From assembly GCA_016709495.1 (NCBI GenBank), contig JADJMS010000013.1, forward strand, positions 62,001-126,000: a stretch of DNA of 64,000 bases, in the 5' to 3' direction. The position numbers and the translations under genes are program-made. The DNA comes from Candidatus Dechloromonas phosphorivorans. Lineage in GTDB: Bacteria; Pseudomonadota; Gammaproteobacteria; Burkholderiales; Rhodocyclaceae. Of the stretch, positions 1 through 8,658 are shown in pieces. Position 1 is the stretch's first letter, and each line of letters starts with the position of its first letter. The notes under the pieces are model-generated. The model saw nothing but the letters and a program-made list of their open reading frames with translations, did not search any database and was not told the DNA's origin.

Positions 1-1
1 G

Positions 2-1210
2 CAAGCCAAGACCGAGAATGCACTGGCAGAAAACGAAACGCGTCAGCAAATTATTCTTGACGCTCTCGGCGAAGGCGTTTTTGGCACCGACTGCGACGGC
101 ATCTGTACTTTCATCAATCCGGCAGCACTGACTATTCTCGGCTTCAGCGGAAGCGAAGTGCTCGGTAATAATCAGCACGTGTTATTCCATAGCCGTCATC
201 CAGATGGTTCGCCCTACCTGGCAAGCGAATGTCCCGTGTTTCAAACCATGAAGGATGGCAGGGAGCGTCGCACGGAAGAATGGTTCTGGCGCAAATCCGG
301 CGAGTGCTTCCCAATCCGCATGACAGTCACCGCGACCTTGCATAAAGGCACAATCACCGGCAGCGTTGTCGCTTTTGCCGACATTACCGAAATCGTACGC
401 ACGGCGCAGGAGCTTAGGCAATACCGCAATCATCTTGAGGAGCAGGTTCAATTACGCACGACGCAATTGGAAGATGCCCGCACCGCAGCCGAGGCTGCCA
501 ACCGTGCCAAGAGTGCCTTCCTGGCCAACATGAGCCACGAAATCCGCACCCCGATGAATGCCATTCTCGGCATGGCGCACCTGATGCGGCGTGAAGGAGT
601 TTCATCACAACAGGCAGACCGCCTCGACAAGATCGACCACGCGGCACAGCACTTGCTGACGATCATCAACGATATCCTCGATATCTCAAAAATCGAAGCC
701 GGCAAACTGATTCTTGAGCAAGTTCCCGTCGACATTCCAGAGATACTGAGCGGTATCGTCACCCTGCTTGACGAGCGCATCCGCAGCCGGGGACTAGTCT
801 TGCTGATTGAGTCTGACAACTTCCCGGAGCTCTTCCTGGGCGACCCGATGCGCATCACCCAAAGCCTGATCAACTACACCAGCAACGCCATCAAATTTAC
901 CGAAACCGGCAGCATCACCGTGCGCGCAAAAAGGCTGAAGGAAAACGAAATAACCGCCACCTTGCGCTTTGAAGAGGAAGATACCGGCATCGGCATTAAC
1001 CCGGAAACCGTCGGCATGCTGTTCGATGCCTTCAAGCAGGCCGATAGTTCAACCACTCGCAAATACGGCGGCACCGGGCTTGGCCTTGCCATCACCAAAC
1101 ATCTGGCACAAGCAATGGGTGGCGATGCAGGCGTTGATAGCCAACCGGGGCACGGCAGCTGTTTCTGGTTCACCGTCTGCCTGAAAAAAATACGGTTTAT
1201 TCAGCGTTGA
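2..1210 (+). CDS. PAS-histidine kinase, 5' end outside window (kinase part of a frameshifted hybrid kinase)
   Basis: The reading frame is open from base 2, so the N-terminus lies upstream. A PAS-like sensor region comes first, then a coiled linker with ENETRQQ-type and LEEQVQLRTTQLEDA-type heptads. A HisKA dimerisation domain follows, with H-box NMSHEIRTPMNAILG at about nt 527-571. The HATPase domain has an N-box (YTSNAIKFTETG), G1 (DTGIGI) and G2 (GGTGLGLAI), so all catalytic motifs of an autophosphorylating kinase are present. The frame stops at 1208-1210 immediately before a receiver domain that is one base out of frame. An A7 run at 1184-1190 would restore a continuous kinase-receiver protein if it were A8. 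No transmembrane segment is visible in the part present. Confidence 0.9.
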   Translation, partial: QAKTENALAENETRQQIILDALGEGVFGTDCDGICTFINPAALTILGFSGSEVLGNNQHVLFHSRHPDGSPYLASECPVFQTMKDGRERRTEEWFWRKSGECFPIRMTVTATLHKGTITGSVVAFADITEIVRTAQELRQYRNHLEEQVQLRTTQLEDARTAAEAANRAKSAFLANMSHEIRTPMNAILGMAHLMRREGVSSQQADRLDKIDHAAQHLLTIINDILDISKIEAGKLILEQVPVDIPEILSGIVTLLDERIRSRGLVLLIESDNFPELFLGDPMRITQSLINYTSNAIKFTETGSITVRAKRLKENEITATLRFEEEDTGIGINPETVGMLFDAFKQADSSTTRKYGGTGLGLAITKHLAQAMGGDAGVDSQPGHGSCFWFTVCLKKIRFIQR

Positions 1211-1626
1211 CCGTAACAGATCAAAAAGAAGCTTTGCCACTTGAGTATCTCGCCGGCCATCACGTCCTGATTGTTGAAGACGAGCCGATCAACCGTGAAA
1301 TTGCCGGTGAATTTTTGGATGATGTCGGCATCAGCTGCGACTATGCCGAAAATGGCCTCAGCGCCCTAGATCTGGTACGGAATAATCACTACGACCTGAT
1401 CCTGATGGATATGCAAATGCCGGAAATGGACGGCCTCGAAGCCACACGCCAAATTCGCTTGCTCGCTGGCTGTTCGGCGCCCATCGTCGCAATGACGGCC
1501 AACGCTTTTGCCGAAGATCGCGAACGTTGCCGGGTCGCCGGCATGACTGATTTCATGTCCAAGCCAATTGACCCCGACGCCCTCTTCACCATCTTGTTGC
1601 GCAACCTGCCAGATACCCGACATTAA
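1207..1626 (+). CDS. Receiver domain (REC), C-terminal part of the upstream hybrid kinase
   Basis: This encodes a complete CheY-like receiver: acidic pocket (VLIVEDEP), phosphoacceptor Asp in LILMDMQMPEMDG, the conserved Thr in VAMTANAF and Lys in MSKPID. The only start in frame is a TTG at 1207 that overlaps the kinase stop and has no convincing ribosome-binding site. One more A in the run at 1184-1190 gives a natural linker (LKKNTVYSALTVTDQKEAL) joining kinase and receiver. I read it as one hybrid kinase gene split by a base error or a real frameshift. A separately translated response regulator is less likely. Confidence 0.8.
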   Translation: MTVTDQKEALPLEYLAGHHVLIVEDEPINREIAGEFLDDVGISCDYAENGLSALDLVRNNHYDLILMDMQMPEMDGLEATRQIRLLAGCSAPIVAMTANAFAEDRERCRVAGMTDFMSKPIDPDALFTILLRNLPDTRH

Positions 1627-1717
1627 GCAAAGACCCGGCGCAGCACGCCACAAAACGGTACACTGCTGTTTTTGCGAGAGATATTCTCTTGCCTCACCGC
1701 TTTGCGAAGGTTATCCG

Positions 1718-2206
1718 ATGTACCCGGTCCATGATGTTGACGCCCTCCTTTTAATCGCCACCACCCTTGCTTCCAAGCGGCGGCCGGCTGAACTTGTCGA
1801 AATCATCGCCGCGATGGATCTCCTGCAAGTAACGATTCCCGATGAAGCACGGCTGGCTGAAGCCTTCGCACACCTTGGTAAGCACGGCATGATTTCTGCC
1901 GGAGAAAGCGGGTTTTCGCTGACGGAAGATGCCGAAAAAGTCATGGCCGAACAGCCCAAACGCGGCACCAGCGAGGAGAAGATATTCCGCGTGCGCGATG
2001 ATCTGTCGGCTTTCACGACAAAACCGGATCATGCTGCCGTTGTCGTTACAGAGGAAGCGCTCAGCGCTGCATTGCTGGCACACAAAACGTCAGGCGAAGG
2101 CGCCGGTAAAAACCTGCTGGTTCCCAAACCCAAATCCGATGGCGACAAACAACGCCCCGGCCAACGCTTCCGTAAACCGTTGCCCGCCCACAAGCGCAAG
2201 CGTTGA
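1718..2206 (+). CDS. Conserved hypothetical protein, possibly winged-helix-like
   Basis: The protein has 162 residues. The ATG at 1718 (MYPVHDVDALLL) is preferred over starts further upstream, which overlap the receiver gene. The N-terminal half is a run of helices (LLLIATTLASKRRPAELVEIIAAMDLL) followed by a short strand-like segment (GMISAGESGFSLTEDAEKVM). This could be a small winged-helix fold. The C-terminus is a basic tail (GQRFRKPLPAHKRKR) suited to nucleic-acid binding. It ends 7 bases before dbpA, so the two are probably cotranscribed and a link to RNA metabolism is possible. I do not recognise a named family. Confidence 0.7.
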   Translation: MYPVHDVDALLLIATTLASKRRPAELVEIIAAMDLLQVTIPDEARLAEAFAHLGKHGMISAGESGFSLTEDAEKVMAEQPKRGTSEEKIFRVRDDLSAFTTKPDHAAVVVTEEALSAALLAHKTSGEGAGKNLLVPKPKSDGDKQRPGQRFRKPLPAHKRKR

Positions 2207-2213
2207 ACCGGCC

Positions 2214-3620
2214 ATGAGCGAAACTCAAACCCCGGCGCAGCCCGCCAGCACCTCATTCAGGGACCTGCCCTTGTCGCCGGCCATGCTGACCAATTTGCAG
2301 CAACTTGAATACCTGACAATGACGCCGATTCAGGCGGCCAGCCTGCCGATTGCGCTGGCAGGCCACGACCTGATTGCACAAGCCAAAACCGGTAGCGGCA
2401 AAACCGCCGCCTTCGGCCTTGCCCTGCTCAACAAGCTGAACCCCAAAAACTTCGCTGTGCAGGCCATGGTGCTCTGCCCGACGCGCGAACTGGCCGATCA
2501 GGTCACGCAGGAAATCCGCCGTCTGGCGCGCTTTGAAGACAATATCAAGGTGCTGTCGCTATGTGGCGGCTCAGCCATGCGCAACCAGATCACCAGTCTC
2601 GAAAATGGCGTACACATTATCGTCGGCACGCCCGGCCGCATCATGGACCACATGGAGCGCGGCACGATCAAGCTGGAAGGGTTGCAAACACTGGTCCTCG
2701 ATGAAGCCGACCGCATGCTCGACATGGGTTTTCACGACGACATCGCCTACGTCGCCAAGCGCTGCCCGAAAGAACGCCAGACCCTGCTCTTTTCGGCAAC
2801 CTACCCGGAAGGCATCGTGCAACTGGCCAAGCAGTTTTTGCGCAACCCGCAGGAAGTGAAACTGCTGGAACAGCACGAGGGCAGCAAGATCCGCCAGCGC
2901 TTCTACGAGATAAAACACGAGGACCGCTTGCAGGCCGTTTCCGTCCTGCTCAAGCACTACCGCCCGGTCAGTACGCTGGCTTTCTGCAACACCAAGCAGC
3001 AGTGCCGCGATTTGCTCAATGTGCTGCGCCACGAAGGTATTCAGGCGCTAACCCTGAATGGCGATCTCGAACAGCGCGAGCGTGATCAGGTCTTGATTCA
3101 GTTCGCCAATCGCAGCGTTTCTGTCCTGGTCGCCACCGATGTTGCGGCGCGCGGCCTCGATATTGCGCAACTGGAAGCTGTCATTAACGTTGATGTGACG
3201 CCTGATCCGGAAATCCACATTCACCGTATTGGCCGTACCGGTCGCGGCGATGAGGATGGTTGGGCGCTCAGCCTGTGCAGCACCGCCGACAAACGCCGTG
3301 TCGCGGCGATTGCGACAGCGATGAATTGCGCAGTGACCTGGGATGATCTGGGCAAGCTGAACACTGATGACAAATCGCCACTGGTGCCGCCGATGTCCAC
3401 CTTGCAGATCCTCGGCGGGCGTAAGGAGAAGATTCGCCCCGGTGACATTCTAGGTGCGCTGACCGGCGAAGCGGGCTTCACCCGCGAGCAGATCGGCAAA
3501 ATCACCGTCAACGATCAGTCCAGCTACGTTGCGGTCGCCCGCAATATTGCCCGTGATGCCGTCAAGAAACTGTCTGCCGGTAAGGTCAAGGGTAAAACCG
3601 TCAAGGTGCGTGCGCTGTAA
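2214..3620 (+). CDS. dbpA: ATP-dependent RNA helicase DbpA
   Basis: This 468-residue DEAD-box helicase carries the Q motif, Walker A (AKTGSGKT), PTREL, VGTPGR, DEAD (VLDEADRML), FSAT, and the helicase C-terminal motifs VATDVAARGLD and HRIGRTGRG. The last ~75 residues (RPGDILGALTGEAGF onward) match the DbpA RNA-binding domain, which in E. coli recognises hairpin 92 of 23S rRNA during 50S assembly. The start is ATG 2214 (MSETQTPAQP); the frame is open further upstream only because it overlaps the preceding gene. The call rests on the C-terminal domain, which other DEAD-box proteins lack. Confidence 0.92.
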   Translation: MSETQTPAQPASTSFRDLPLSPAMLTNLQQLEYLTMTPIQAASLPIALAGHDLIAQAKTGSGKTAAFGLALLNKLNPKNFAVQAMVLCPTRELADQVTQEIRRLARFEDNIKVLSLCGGSAMRNQITSLENGVHIIVGTPGRIMDHMERGTIKLEGLQTLVLDEADRMLDMGFHDDIAYVAKRCPKERQTLLFSATYPEGIVQLAKQFLRNPQEVKLLEQHEGSKIRQRFYEIKHEDRLQAVSVLLKHYRPVSTLAFCNTKQQCRDLLNVLRHEGIQALTLNGDLEQRERDQVLIQFANRSVSVLVATDVAARGLDIAQLEAVINVDVTPDPEIHIHRIGRTGRGDEDGWALSLCSTADKRRVAAIATAMNCAVTWDDLGKLNTDDKSPLVPPMSTLQILGGRKEKIRPGDILGALTGEAGFTREQIGKITVNDQSSYVAVARNIARDAVKKLSAGKVKGKTVKVRAL

Positions 3621-3632
3621 GTAGTAAAAAAA

Positions 3633-4178
3633 TCAGCCGTTTTCTGCGTCGACCGCAACAGTTGACCAGAGCGGCTGACCGGTTGCCTCCAGATGGCTGA
3701 GATAAGCCCGCAAATCAAATTCCAGCTGAAAATAGTGCGGCTCCATGTGCTGACAGAGCTGATAAAACGCCTTGTCGTGCGCCCGCTCCTTCATGTGCGC
3801 CAGTTCATGCACAACAATCATCCGCAGAAACTCAGTCGGCATCGCCTTGAACACAGTGGCCACACGAATCTCACGCTTCGACTTGAGATTGCCGCCTTGC
3901 ACCCGTGAAATGCTGGTGTGCGTACCCAATGCGTTATGAATTACGTGCAATTTGCTGTCGAAAGCCACCTTGCTCAACTGGCCGGCATTGCGCAAATAGA
4001 CATTCTTGATTTCGTGCACGTAATCGTAAAGTGCCCGGTCCGTGCGCACCGCATGCGCTTGCGGATATTTTTTCAGCAAAACTGACGCCATGCGGCCCTC
4101 GGCAATCAGTCGCCGCACCTGTGCAGCAAGATCCTCAGGGTAACCGGCAAGGTAATTGACACTTCCCCGTGGGACCAA
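3633..4178 (-). CDS. YgjP-like (WLM/DUF45) zinc metallopeptidase domain protein
   Basis: The protein has 181 residues. The zinc-binding signature HELAHMKERAH with a following histidine (CQHMEPHYF) is the pattern of the YgjP/SprT-like metallopeptidase family. The start is a TTG at 4178, preceded by a good AGGAGA ribosome-binding site about 8 bases upstream. The C-terminal codons (TVAVDAENG) are formed by a copy of the dispersed GTTRCGGTCRAC motif at 3646-3661. The gene converges with dbpA across a 12-base gap. Substrate unknown. Confidence 0.82.
   Translation of the reverse strand: MVPRGSVNYLAGYPEDLAAQVRRLIAEGRMASVLLKKYPQAHAVRTDRALYDYVHEIKNVYLRNAGQLSKVAFDSKLHVIHNALGTHTSISRVQGGNLKSKREIRVATVFKAMPTEFLRMIVVHELAHMKERAHDKAFYQLCQHMEPHYFQLEFDLRAYLSHLEATGQPLWSTVAVDAENG
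3646..3661 (-). repeat. Copy of dispersed GTTRCGGTCRAC motif
   Basis: On the minus strand it reads CTGTTGCGGTCGACGC followed by AGAAAA. It lies inside the 3' end of the metallopeptidase gene and encodes part of TVAVDA. Confidence 0.7.
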
Positions 4179-4195
4179 AACTTTTCTCCTGTTGT

Positions 4196-4660
4196 TTAAC
4201 CAATGCCGACCAGCAACTCCTGAATCAGCACATCTTGAATCTGCAGTTTACGCGGAAGCTTGCGATTTATCGCAACGTACAAAGCGTCACGTACATCCGC
4301 CAGCCTTGGCGCCTTATCCTGCTGATACGAATCCGACAATGAACTGCTGACCACCGCCTCCAGCATTTTCTGACGCTTCTGCAATCCCTTTTCCTGCACA
4401 GGATCGACCAGCAGACTCAGCTTGCAGACCACCAGTTGATCAAGACCTATCGTCGTCGTCACCTTGACGGAAACATAGACCTCTTCATCAGCCTCACTCT
4501 CCTGGCTGTCCATATAAAAATAAATCGCCCCCGCACAAATCAAGCCAAATGCACCAAGCAACATCCAAAAACGGTGCACCCAGGATTGATCTTCATTTCT
4601 CTCACCAGCGCTGGAGCGCTTGAATTGAGCGGACTTGCTCAGAGCAACACTTGAATTCAT
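4196..4660 (-). CDS. FliL-like single-pass membrane protein
   Basis: This 154-residue protein has a basic cytoplasmic N-terminus and one transmembrane helix (about residues 36-55, FWMLLGAFGLICAGAIYFYM). The C-terminal periplasmic domain resembles FliL family proteins: strands, then a helix (RLADVRDALYVAINRKLP) and a final strand (IQDVLIQELLVG). FliL normally sits at the flagellar basal body, but no other flagellar gene is nearby, so the role here is uncertain. I chose the ATG at 4660 (MNSSVALSKS). An in-frame ATG at 4696 would add 12 residues; neither has a strong ribosome-binding site. Confidence 0.65.
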   Translation of the reverse strand: MNSSVALSKSAQFKRSSAGERNEDQSWVHRFWMLLGAFGLICAGAIYFYMDSQESEADEEVYVSVKVTTTIGLDQLVVCKLSLLVDPVQEKGLQKRQKMLEAVVSSSLSDSYQQDKAPRLADVRDALYVAINRKLPRKLQIQDVLIQELLVGIG

Positions 4661-4696
4661 GGCGAAAATCCAAAATTTTGACTGCAGCGCAATCAC

Positions 4697-4973
4697 GGTT
4701 TAGAAAAAAAGCAGGGCTTGCCGGAAGCTCCACAACGACAATAATACCATAAATATCATTTTTGTTATATTCGATATATTTTCCGGTTCCGAGTCGGATC
4801 ATCAACAAACACAACACATATTTCACATCTAGCCCTCAAAACCATTGAATAGAGACCACCTGGAAGCTAATTACAGAAATACGCCGGGAGACAAAAGCAT
4901 CACATCACACAGGGAATATCAATTTCTCGGATATATATATAAAATATGTCATAAACAACATCCTGGAAACACA
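4697..4973. other. AT-rich divergent intergenic region
   Basis: These 277 bases separate the FliL-like gene (minus) from the HTH-receiver gene (plus). Composition is clearly AT-rich compared with its surroundings, especially 4735-4790 and 4915-4960 (runs such as atatatatataaaatat). I see no open frame likely to be a gene. It presumably holds promoters for both flanking genes, but I cannot assign a specific -35/-10 pair. Confidence 0.5.
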
Positions 4974-5555
4974 ATGTCTGACAACGAATATTTGAGCACC
5001 CGCGAAGCAGCAACCGCCCTCGGAATTTCGTTGGGCACTGTTCAAAAAATGGTTGAAAGCGGCGTACTGGAAGCTTGGAAAACAGAAGGCGGTCATCGCC
5101 GCATTCCAACATCGGCCATTCGTGACCATCTGGCCCAACGGCAGGGCGGAAAAGTGCCATCAGCGATGCTCGATGTACTGGTCGCAGAAGATAATCCTAT
5201 CTTTCAGACCCTATACCAATCCGCTCTCGAAAAATGGGATTTCCCGATCAAGCTGCGTATCGTCGATAACGGCTTCGATGGACTGCTGCAAGTTGGCAGT
5301 TGTCAACCGGATGTCTTGATCACTGATCTCATGATGCCCGGAATGGACGGCTTCGACATGATTCGCCGCTTACGCAGCAACAAGGATCTCGCCAACATGG
5401 TGATTGTCGTCGTCAGCTCAATGGAGCCACATCAAATCGCCGAAAGTGGTGGTCTTCCAGCCGACATCATGGTATACAAAAAGCCGATTCCGCTACTTGA
5501 GATCAAGGGCTACCTGCGCGCAATTTACCAATTACGCCTGCACCATGGCGCCTAA
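4974..5555 (+). CDS. Excisionase/MerR-type helix-turn-helix fused to a receiver domain
   Basis: The protein has 193 residues. The N-terminal ~55 residues form an excisionase-family helix-turn-helix (STREAATALGISLGTVQKMV, then GVLEAWKTEGGHRRIPTSAI). The C-terminal ~125 residues are a receiver domain with acidic pair (VAEDN), phosphoacceptor Asp (VLITDLMMPGMDG), Ser/Thr (VVVSS) and Lys (VYKKPI). The order, DNA-binding domain first and receiver second, is the reverse of most response regulators. The start is ATG 4974 (MSDNEYLST); an in-frame upstream start exists but lies in AT-rich intergenic sequence. The cognate kinase is unknown. Confidence 0.85.
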   Translation: MSDNEYLSTREAATALGISLGTVQKMVESGVLEAWKTEGGHRRIPTSAIRDHLAQRQGGKVPSAMLDVLVAEDNPIFQTLYQSALEKWDFPIKLRIVDNGFDGLLQVGSCQPDVLITDLMMPGMDGFDMIRRLRSNKDLANMVIVVVSSMEPHQIAESGGLPADIMVYKKPIPLLEIKGYLRAIYQLRLHHGA

Positions 5556-5572
5556 AACTCACACCCAAACAA

Positions 5573-5602
5573 AATGGGTTAGACCTTGCGATCTAACCCA
5601 TT
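5573..5602 (-). terminator. Rho-independent terminator after tRNA-Arg
   Basis: A perfect 11-base stem (aatgggttaga / tctaacccatt) has an 8-base loop. Read on the minus strand it is followed by TTTGTTTGGG, so it fits termination of the tRNA. On the plus strand only a weak T tract follows, so it may act partly for the HTH-receiver gene too. Confidence 0.75.
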
Positions 5603-5610
5603 CTAATATT

Positions 5611-5687
5611 TGGTGCGCCCGACTGAATTCGAATCAGTGACCCCTGCCTTCGGAGGGCAGTACTCTATCCAGCTGAGCTACGGGCGC
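5611..5687 (-). tRNA. tRNA-Arg (anticodon CCG)
   Basis: This 77-nt cloverleaf on the minus strand has acceptor stem GCGCCCG/CGGGCGC with encoded CCA at 5611-5613. The D arm is GCTCAGCTGGATAGAG and the T arm GATTCGAATTC. The anticodon stem CTGCC/GGCAG encloses CTCCGAA, giving anticodon CCG (complement at 5651-5653), which reads the arginine codon CGG. Confidence 0.95.
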
Positions 5688-5719
5688 AAAACAGGAGCGG
5701 ATTCTACCTTTTGCAGATC

Positions 5720-6633
5720 ATGGCGTCCAATGCACTGAAAAATGAAGCAATCAACGAGACAAAACGAATGAACAGCACATCACCAGCCACACTCAGTCAT
5801 GAAGACCTGCAAAAAATCATGGCCACCGTCGACATCCCTGCCTGCCCCGCCGTTGTTAGCCGCGCAATGGCCGAGGCGCAAAAGGATGAACCGGATTTGC
5901 GCCGCCTGGCTGAATTGATCACCAATGACCCGGCAATGTCTGCCGCAGCACTAAAGCTGGCCAATTCCCCGCTCTACCGAAGCGGTAACAGAATTTCCAG
6001 TGTGCGCCAGGCAGTTGACCGGCTTGGCACCAAAAATGTGGTCTGTATCGTTGTCTCGGTGGCCTTGCGTAACAGCGTCAGCGGCTTACCGACAGCCTGG
6101 CTCGAAAATTTCTGGAAACGCAACACACAGTTAGCGCTCGCCGCAGCCTTGATCGCCAGCAAGCAATACGGCATTTCACCGGATGCAGCCTACACTTATA
6201 CGCTATTTCACGATGCGGCAATTCCTTTGATGATGAAGCGTTTTCCGGAATACGAAAAAATAATCGGTGACGCCATGGCCAGTGAAAATATCTGGTTGAT
6301 GCCGAAGAAGAATATTTTCCCTGCACTCACCCCATCATCGGCTCTTTGCTAGTTCGCAACTGGGGACTACCGGCAATTTTCGGACTGGCCATTCGCTTCC
6401 ATCACGAACTCGATGTTTACGAACTGCCGGACAAAACCTTGCCGAGTACCGCACTTTCCTTCATCGCAGTCACTCAAGTTGCCGAGCATATTTCGCATGA
6501 GTTGCTGGGTGAAAACGATCTCGAAGTTGGCACCGAACTTTTTGAAAAGGCGCTTGCCCACCTCGGCATCGGCCAGGAAGAATTTGATGATCTGCGCGCT
6601 CGGGTAGCAGAGGCAATCGGCGCAGACGCCTGA
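5720..6633 (+). CDS. HDOD domain protein (frameshifted)
   Basis: HDOD proteins are non-catalytic HD-superfamily signalling proteins. The N-terminal frame (MASNALKN...) contains IPACPAVVSRAMAEAQ, then LITNDPAMSAAALKLANSP and ISSVRQAVDRLG, which are hallmark HDOD segments. The frame is lost near 6290-6293. Adding one C there (giving NILVDAEEEYFPCTHPIIGSLL) joins it to the second half (LLVRNWGLPAIFGLAIRFHHE..., ending at 6633), which is the expected HDOD C-terminus. The start is uncertain: TTG 5711, ATG 5720 or ATG 5768 are all in frame. The error is probably in the sequence, because both halves are well conserved. Confidence 0.82.
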
Positions 6634-6641
6634 TAGAAAAA

Positions 6642-7142
6642 TCAGTCGAAGAAAGTCCGCGCCGCCTCAAACCGCTGTGCGTAATAGCGATCACCCAGGC
6701 GATCGATCCGAACACGGCCGTTAGTCGAGGGCGCATGAACAAATCGCGCATCGCCGATATAGATACCGACGTGCGAGAAGGAACGGTTATTCGTGTTGAA
6801 GAATACTAGATCGCCCGGCCGTAAATCCTGGCGCTCGATGGCCCGCGCCTGCCGGGCAATGTCGGCGGCACTGCCTTTCACCTTCAAGCCCAGTGTTGAC
6901 TGATAAATATGGCTGACCATGCCACTGCAATCCAAGCCCGCATCCGGGTTTTTGCCGCCAAAACGGTAGCCGGTATCAACCAAACCCAGTGCGTAGAGCA
7001 CAACATCAACGCCCTTCTCGCTCCCGACGCGCGAGGGTTGCGTTATAGTTTCCGTGGACGAAGATGGGCGCGGCGATGGACTGCCACAGGCAGCCAGCAA
7101 AGCGGCGGAAATAATCATCGCAAAGGGTAGAGCCAGACGCAT
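6642..7142 (-). CDS. NlpC/P60 family lipoprotein (peptidoglycan endopeptidase)
   Basis: The protein has 166 residues. A lipoprotein signal peptide ends in the lipobox LLAAC, with acylated Cys near residue 19. The C40 peptidase domain has the catalytic Cys in LDCSGMVSHIYQ and the His in FSHVGIYIGDARFVHAP. GYRFGG and LRPGDLVFF are typical of murein endopeptidases of the Spr/NlpC group that cut stem peptides in the periplasm. It stands alone, convergent with the HDOD gene. Confidence 0.9.
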   Translation of the reverse strand: MRLALPFAMIISAALLAACGSPSPRPSSSTETITQPSRVGSEKGVDVVLYALGLVDTGYRFGGKNPDAGLDCSGMVSHIYQSTLGLKVKGSAADIARQARAIERQDLRPGDLVFFNTNNRSFSHVGIYIGDARFVHAPSTNGRVRIDRLGDRYYAQRFEAARTFFD

Positions 7143-7203
7143 CTTCTAAAGCGTTTTCTACGAAACAGTTATAACTTACCGTTTTTACAGGATTTTTCAA
7201 GCA

Positions 7204-8658
7204 ATGATTATCCAAAACAAGCATTTGTTACGGTCAACGTGTTTTATTGGCGGAAAATGGGTCACGGCCGACGATGCGAGCCAGATGGCCGTTCTCAACC
7301 CGGCTAATGGAAGCGTCATTGCGGAAGTGGCGAATTGCGGCAGCGATGAAACCATCCGTGCGATTACCGCCGCCAACGAAGCCTGGCCGGCGTGGCGGGC
7401 ATTGACTGCCAAGCAACGCGCCCAGATTTTGCGCCGCTGGTTTGAACTGATTCTGATAAACACGGAAGATCTCGCTCAACTCATCACCGCCGAAGGTGGC
7501 AAACCTTTGACCGAAGCGCGCGGCGAAGTTGCCTACGGGGCTTCCTTTGTCGAATGGTTTGCCGAAGAAGGCAAGCGCGCCTACGGCGAAACCATCCCGG
7601 CTACGGCCGCCGACAAGCGCCTCGTGGTCATCAAGCAGCCGATTGGTGTTTGCGCCGCGATTACGCCCTGGAACTTTCCGCTCGCCATGATCACGCGCAA
7701 GGTTGCCCCGGCGCTGGCTGCCGGTTGCACGGTAGTCATCAAACCGGCCGAACAGACGCCGCTAACGGCGCTGGCGCTGGCCGTGCTGGCAGAGGAAGCG
7801 GGTTTGCCAGCGGGTGTGTTCAATGTCATTACCGGCGACCCGGTAGCGATTGGCGGCCAACTCACTGCCAGCCCGATAGTCCGTAAGCTTTCCTTTACCG
7901 GTTCAACTGAAGTTGGCCGCCTGCTGATGGCGCAATGCGCCGCAACCGTCAAAAAGGTTTCCTTTGAACTGGGCGGCAATGCGCCATTTATTGTTTTTGA
8001 TGATGCCGATCTGGATGCTGCGGTCGACGGCGCTTTGATCGCCAAATATCGCAACGCCGGCCAAACCTGTGTCTGCGCCAATCGCTTCCTGATTCAGTCA
8101 GGCATTTACGATGCCTTTGCCGAACGCTTTGCCGAACGTGTGCGCAAGATGAAGGTTGGCCCCGGCACCGAAGAGGGCGTCGTCCAGGGGCCGCTGATTG
8201 ATGATGCCGCGCTGGCGAAGGTTGAATCGCATGTTGCTGATGCTATGGCTCACGGTGCTCGCGTGCTTTGCGGTGGCACCCGTCACGACCAGGGCGGCAA
8301 CTTCTTTCAACCTACCGTTCTTGCCGACGTAACGCCTGCCATGCGCGTGGCGCGCGAAGAAACCTTTGGCCCGGTCGCTCCGCTCTTCCGCTTTGACACC
8401 GAAGAAGAGGCTGTCGCCATGGCCAATGATACGGAATTCGGCCTTGCTGCCTACTTTTACTCACGCTGGCTGGCCCGTAGCTGGCGCGTTGGCGAAGCGC
8501 TGGAATACGGCATGGTGGGCGTCAATACTGGCCTGATCTCGAATGAGGTCGCCCCCTTTGGTGGCATCAAACAATCGGGCATCGGTCGTGAAGGCTCTAA
8601 ATACGGGATCGACGATTACCTCGAAATCAAATACCTCTGCTTCGACATTAACGAATGA
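7204..8658 (+). CDS. gabD: NAD(P)-dependent succinate-semialdehyde dehydrogenase
   Basis: This 484-residue aldehyde dehydrogenase, the usual GabD length, oxidises succinate semialdehyde to succinate at the end of the GABA shunt. Visible are TPWNFPLAMITRK (cofactor pocket), FTGSTEVG, the general base Glu in FELGGNAPF (about residue 257) and the catalytic Cys in NAGQTCVCANR (about residue 287). PFGGIKQSGIGREGSKYGIDDYLE is the GabD-type C-terminus. Start ATG 7204; a dispersed motif copy lies inside codons 8-12. Its stop overlaps the next gene by 4 bases. Related semialdehyde dehydrogenases cannot be excluded. Confidence 0.9.
   Translation: MIIQNKHLLRSTCFIGGKWVTADDASQMAVLNPANGSVIAEVANCGSDETIRAITAANEAWPAWRALTAKQRAQILRRWFELILINTEDLAQLITAEGGKPLTEARGEVAYGASFVEWFAEEGKRAYGETIPATAADKRLVVIKQPIGVCAAITPWNFPLAMITRKVAPALAAGCTVVIKPAEQTPLTALALAVLAEEAGLPAGVFNVITGDPVAIGGQLTASPIVRKLSFTGSTEVGRLLMAQCAATVKKVSFELGGNAPFIVFDDADLDAAVDGALIAKYRNAGQTCVCANRFLIQSGIYDAFAERFAERVRKMKVGPGTEEGVVQGPLIDDAALAKVESHVADAMAHGARVLCGGTRHDQGGNFFQPTVLADVTPAMRVAREETFGPVAPLFRFDTEEEAVAMANDTEFGLAAYFYSRWLARSWRVGEALEYGMVGVNTGLISNEVAPFGGIKQSGIGREGSKYGIDDYLEIKYLCFDINE
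7225..7239 (+). repeat. Copy of dispersed GTTRCGGTCRAC motif
   Basis: Reads TTGTTACGGTCAACG inside the first codons of gabD, encoding part of HLLRSTCF. Confidence 0.7.

Noticed and set aside
1929..2213. Upstream extension of the dbpA frame (95 extra residues)
   Set aside because: It overlaps the preceding gene in another frame, is rich in residues unlike DEAD-box proteins, and an ATG at 2214 fits the family start.
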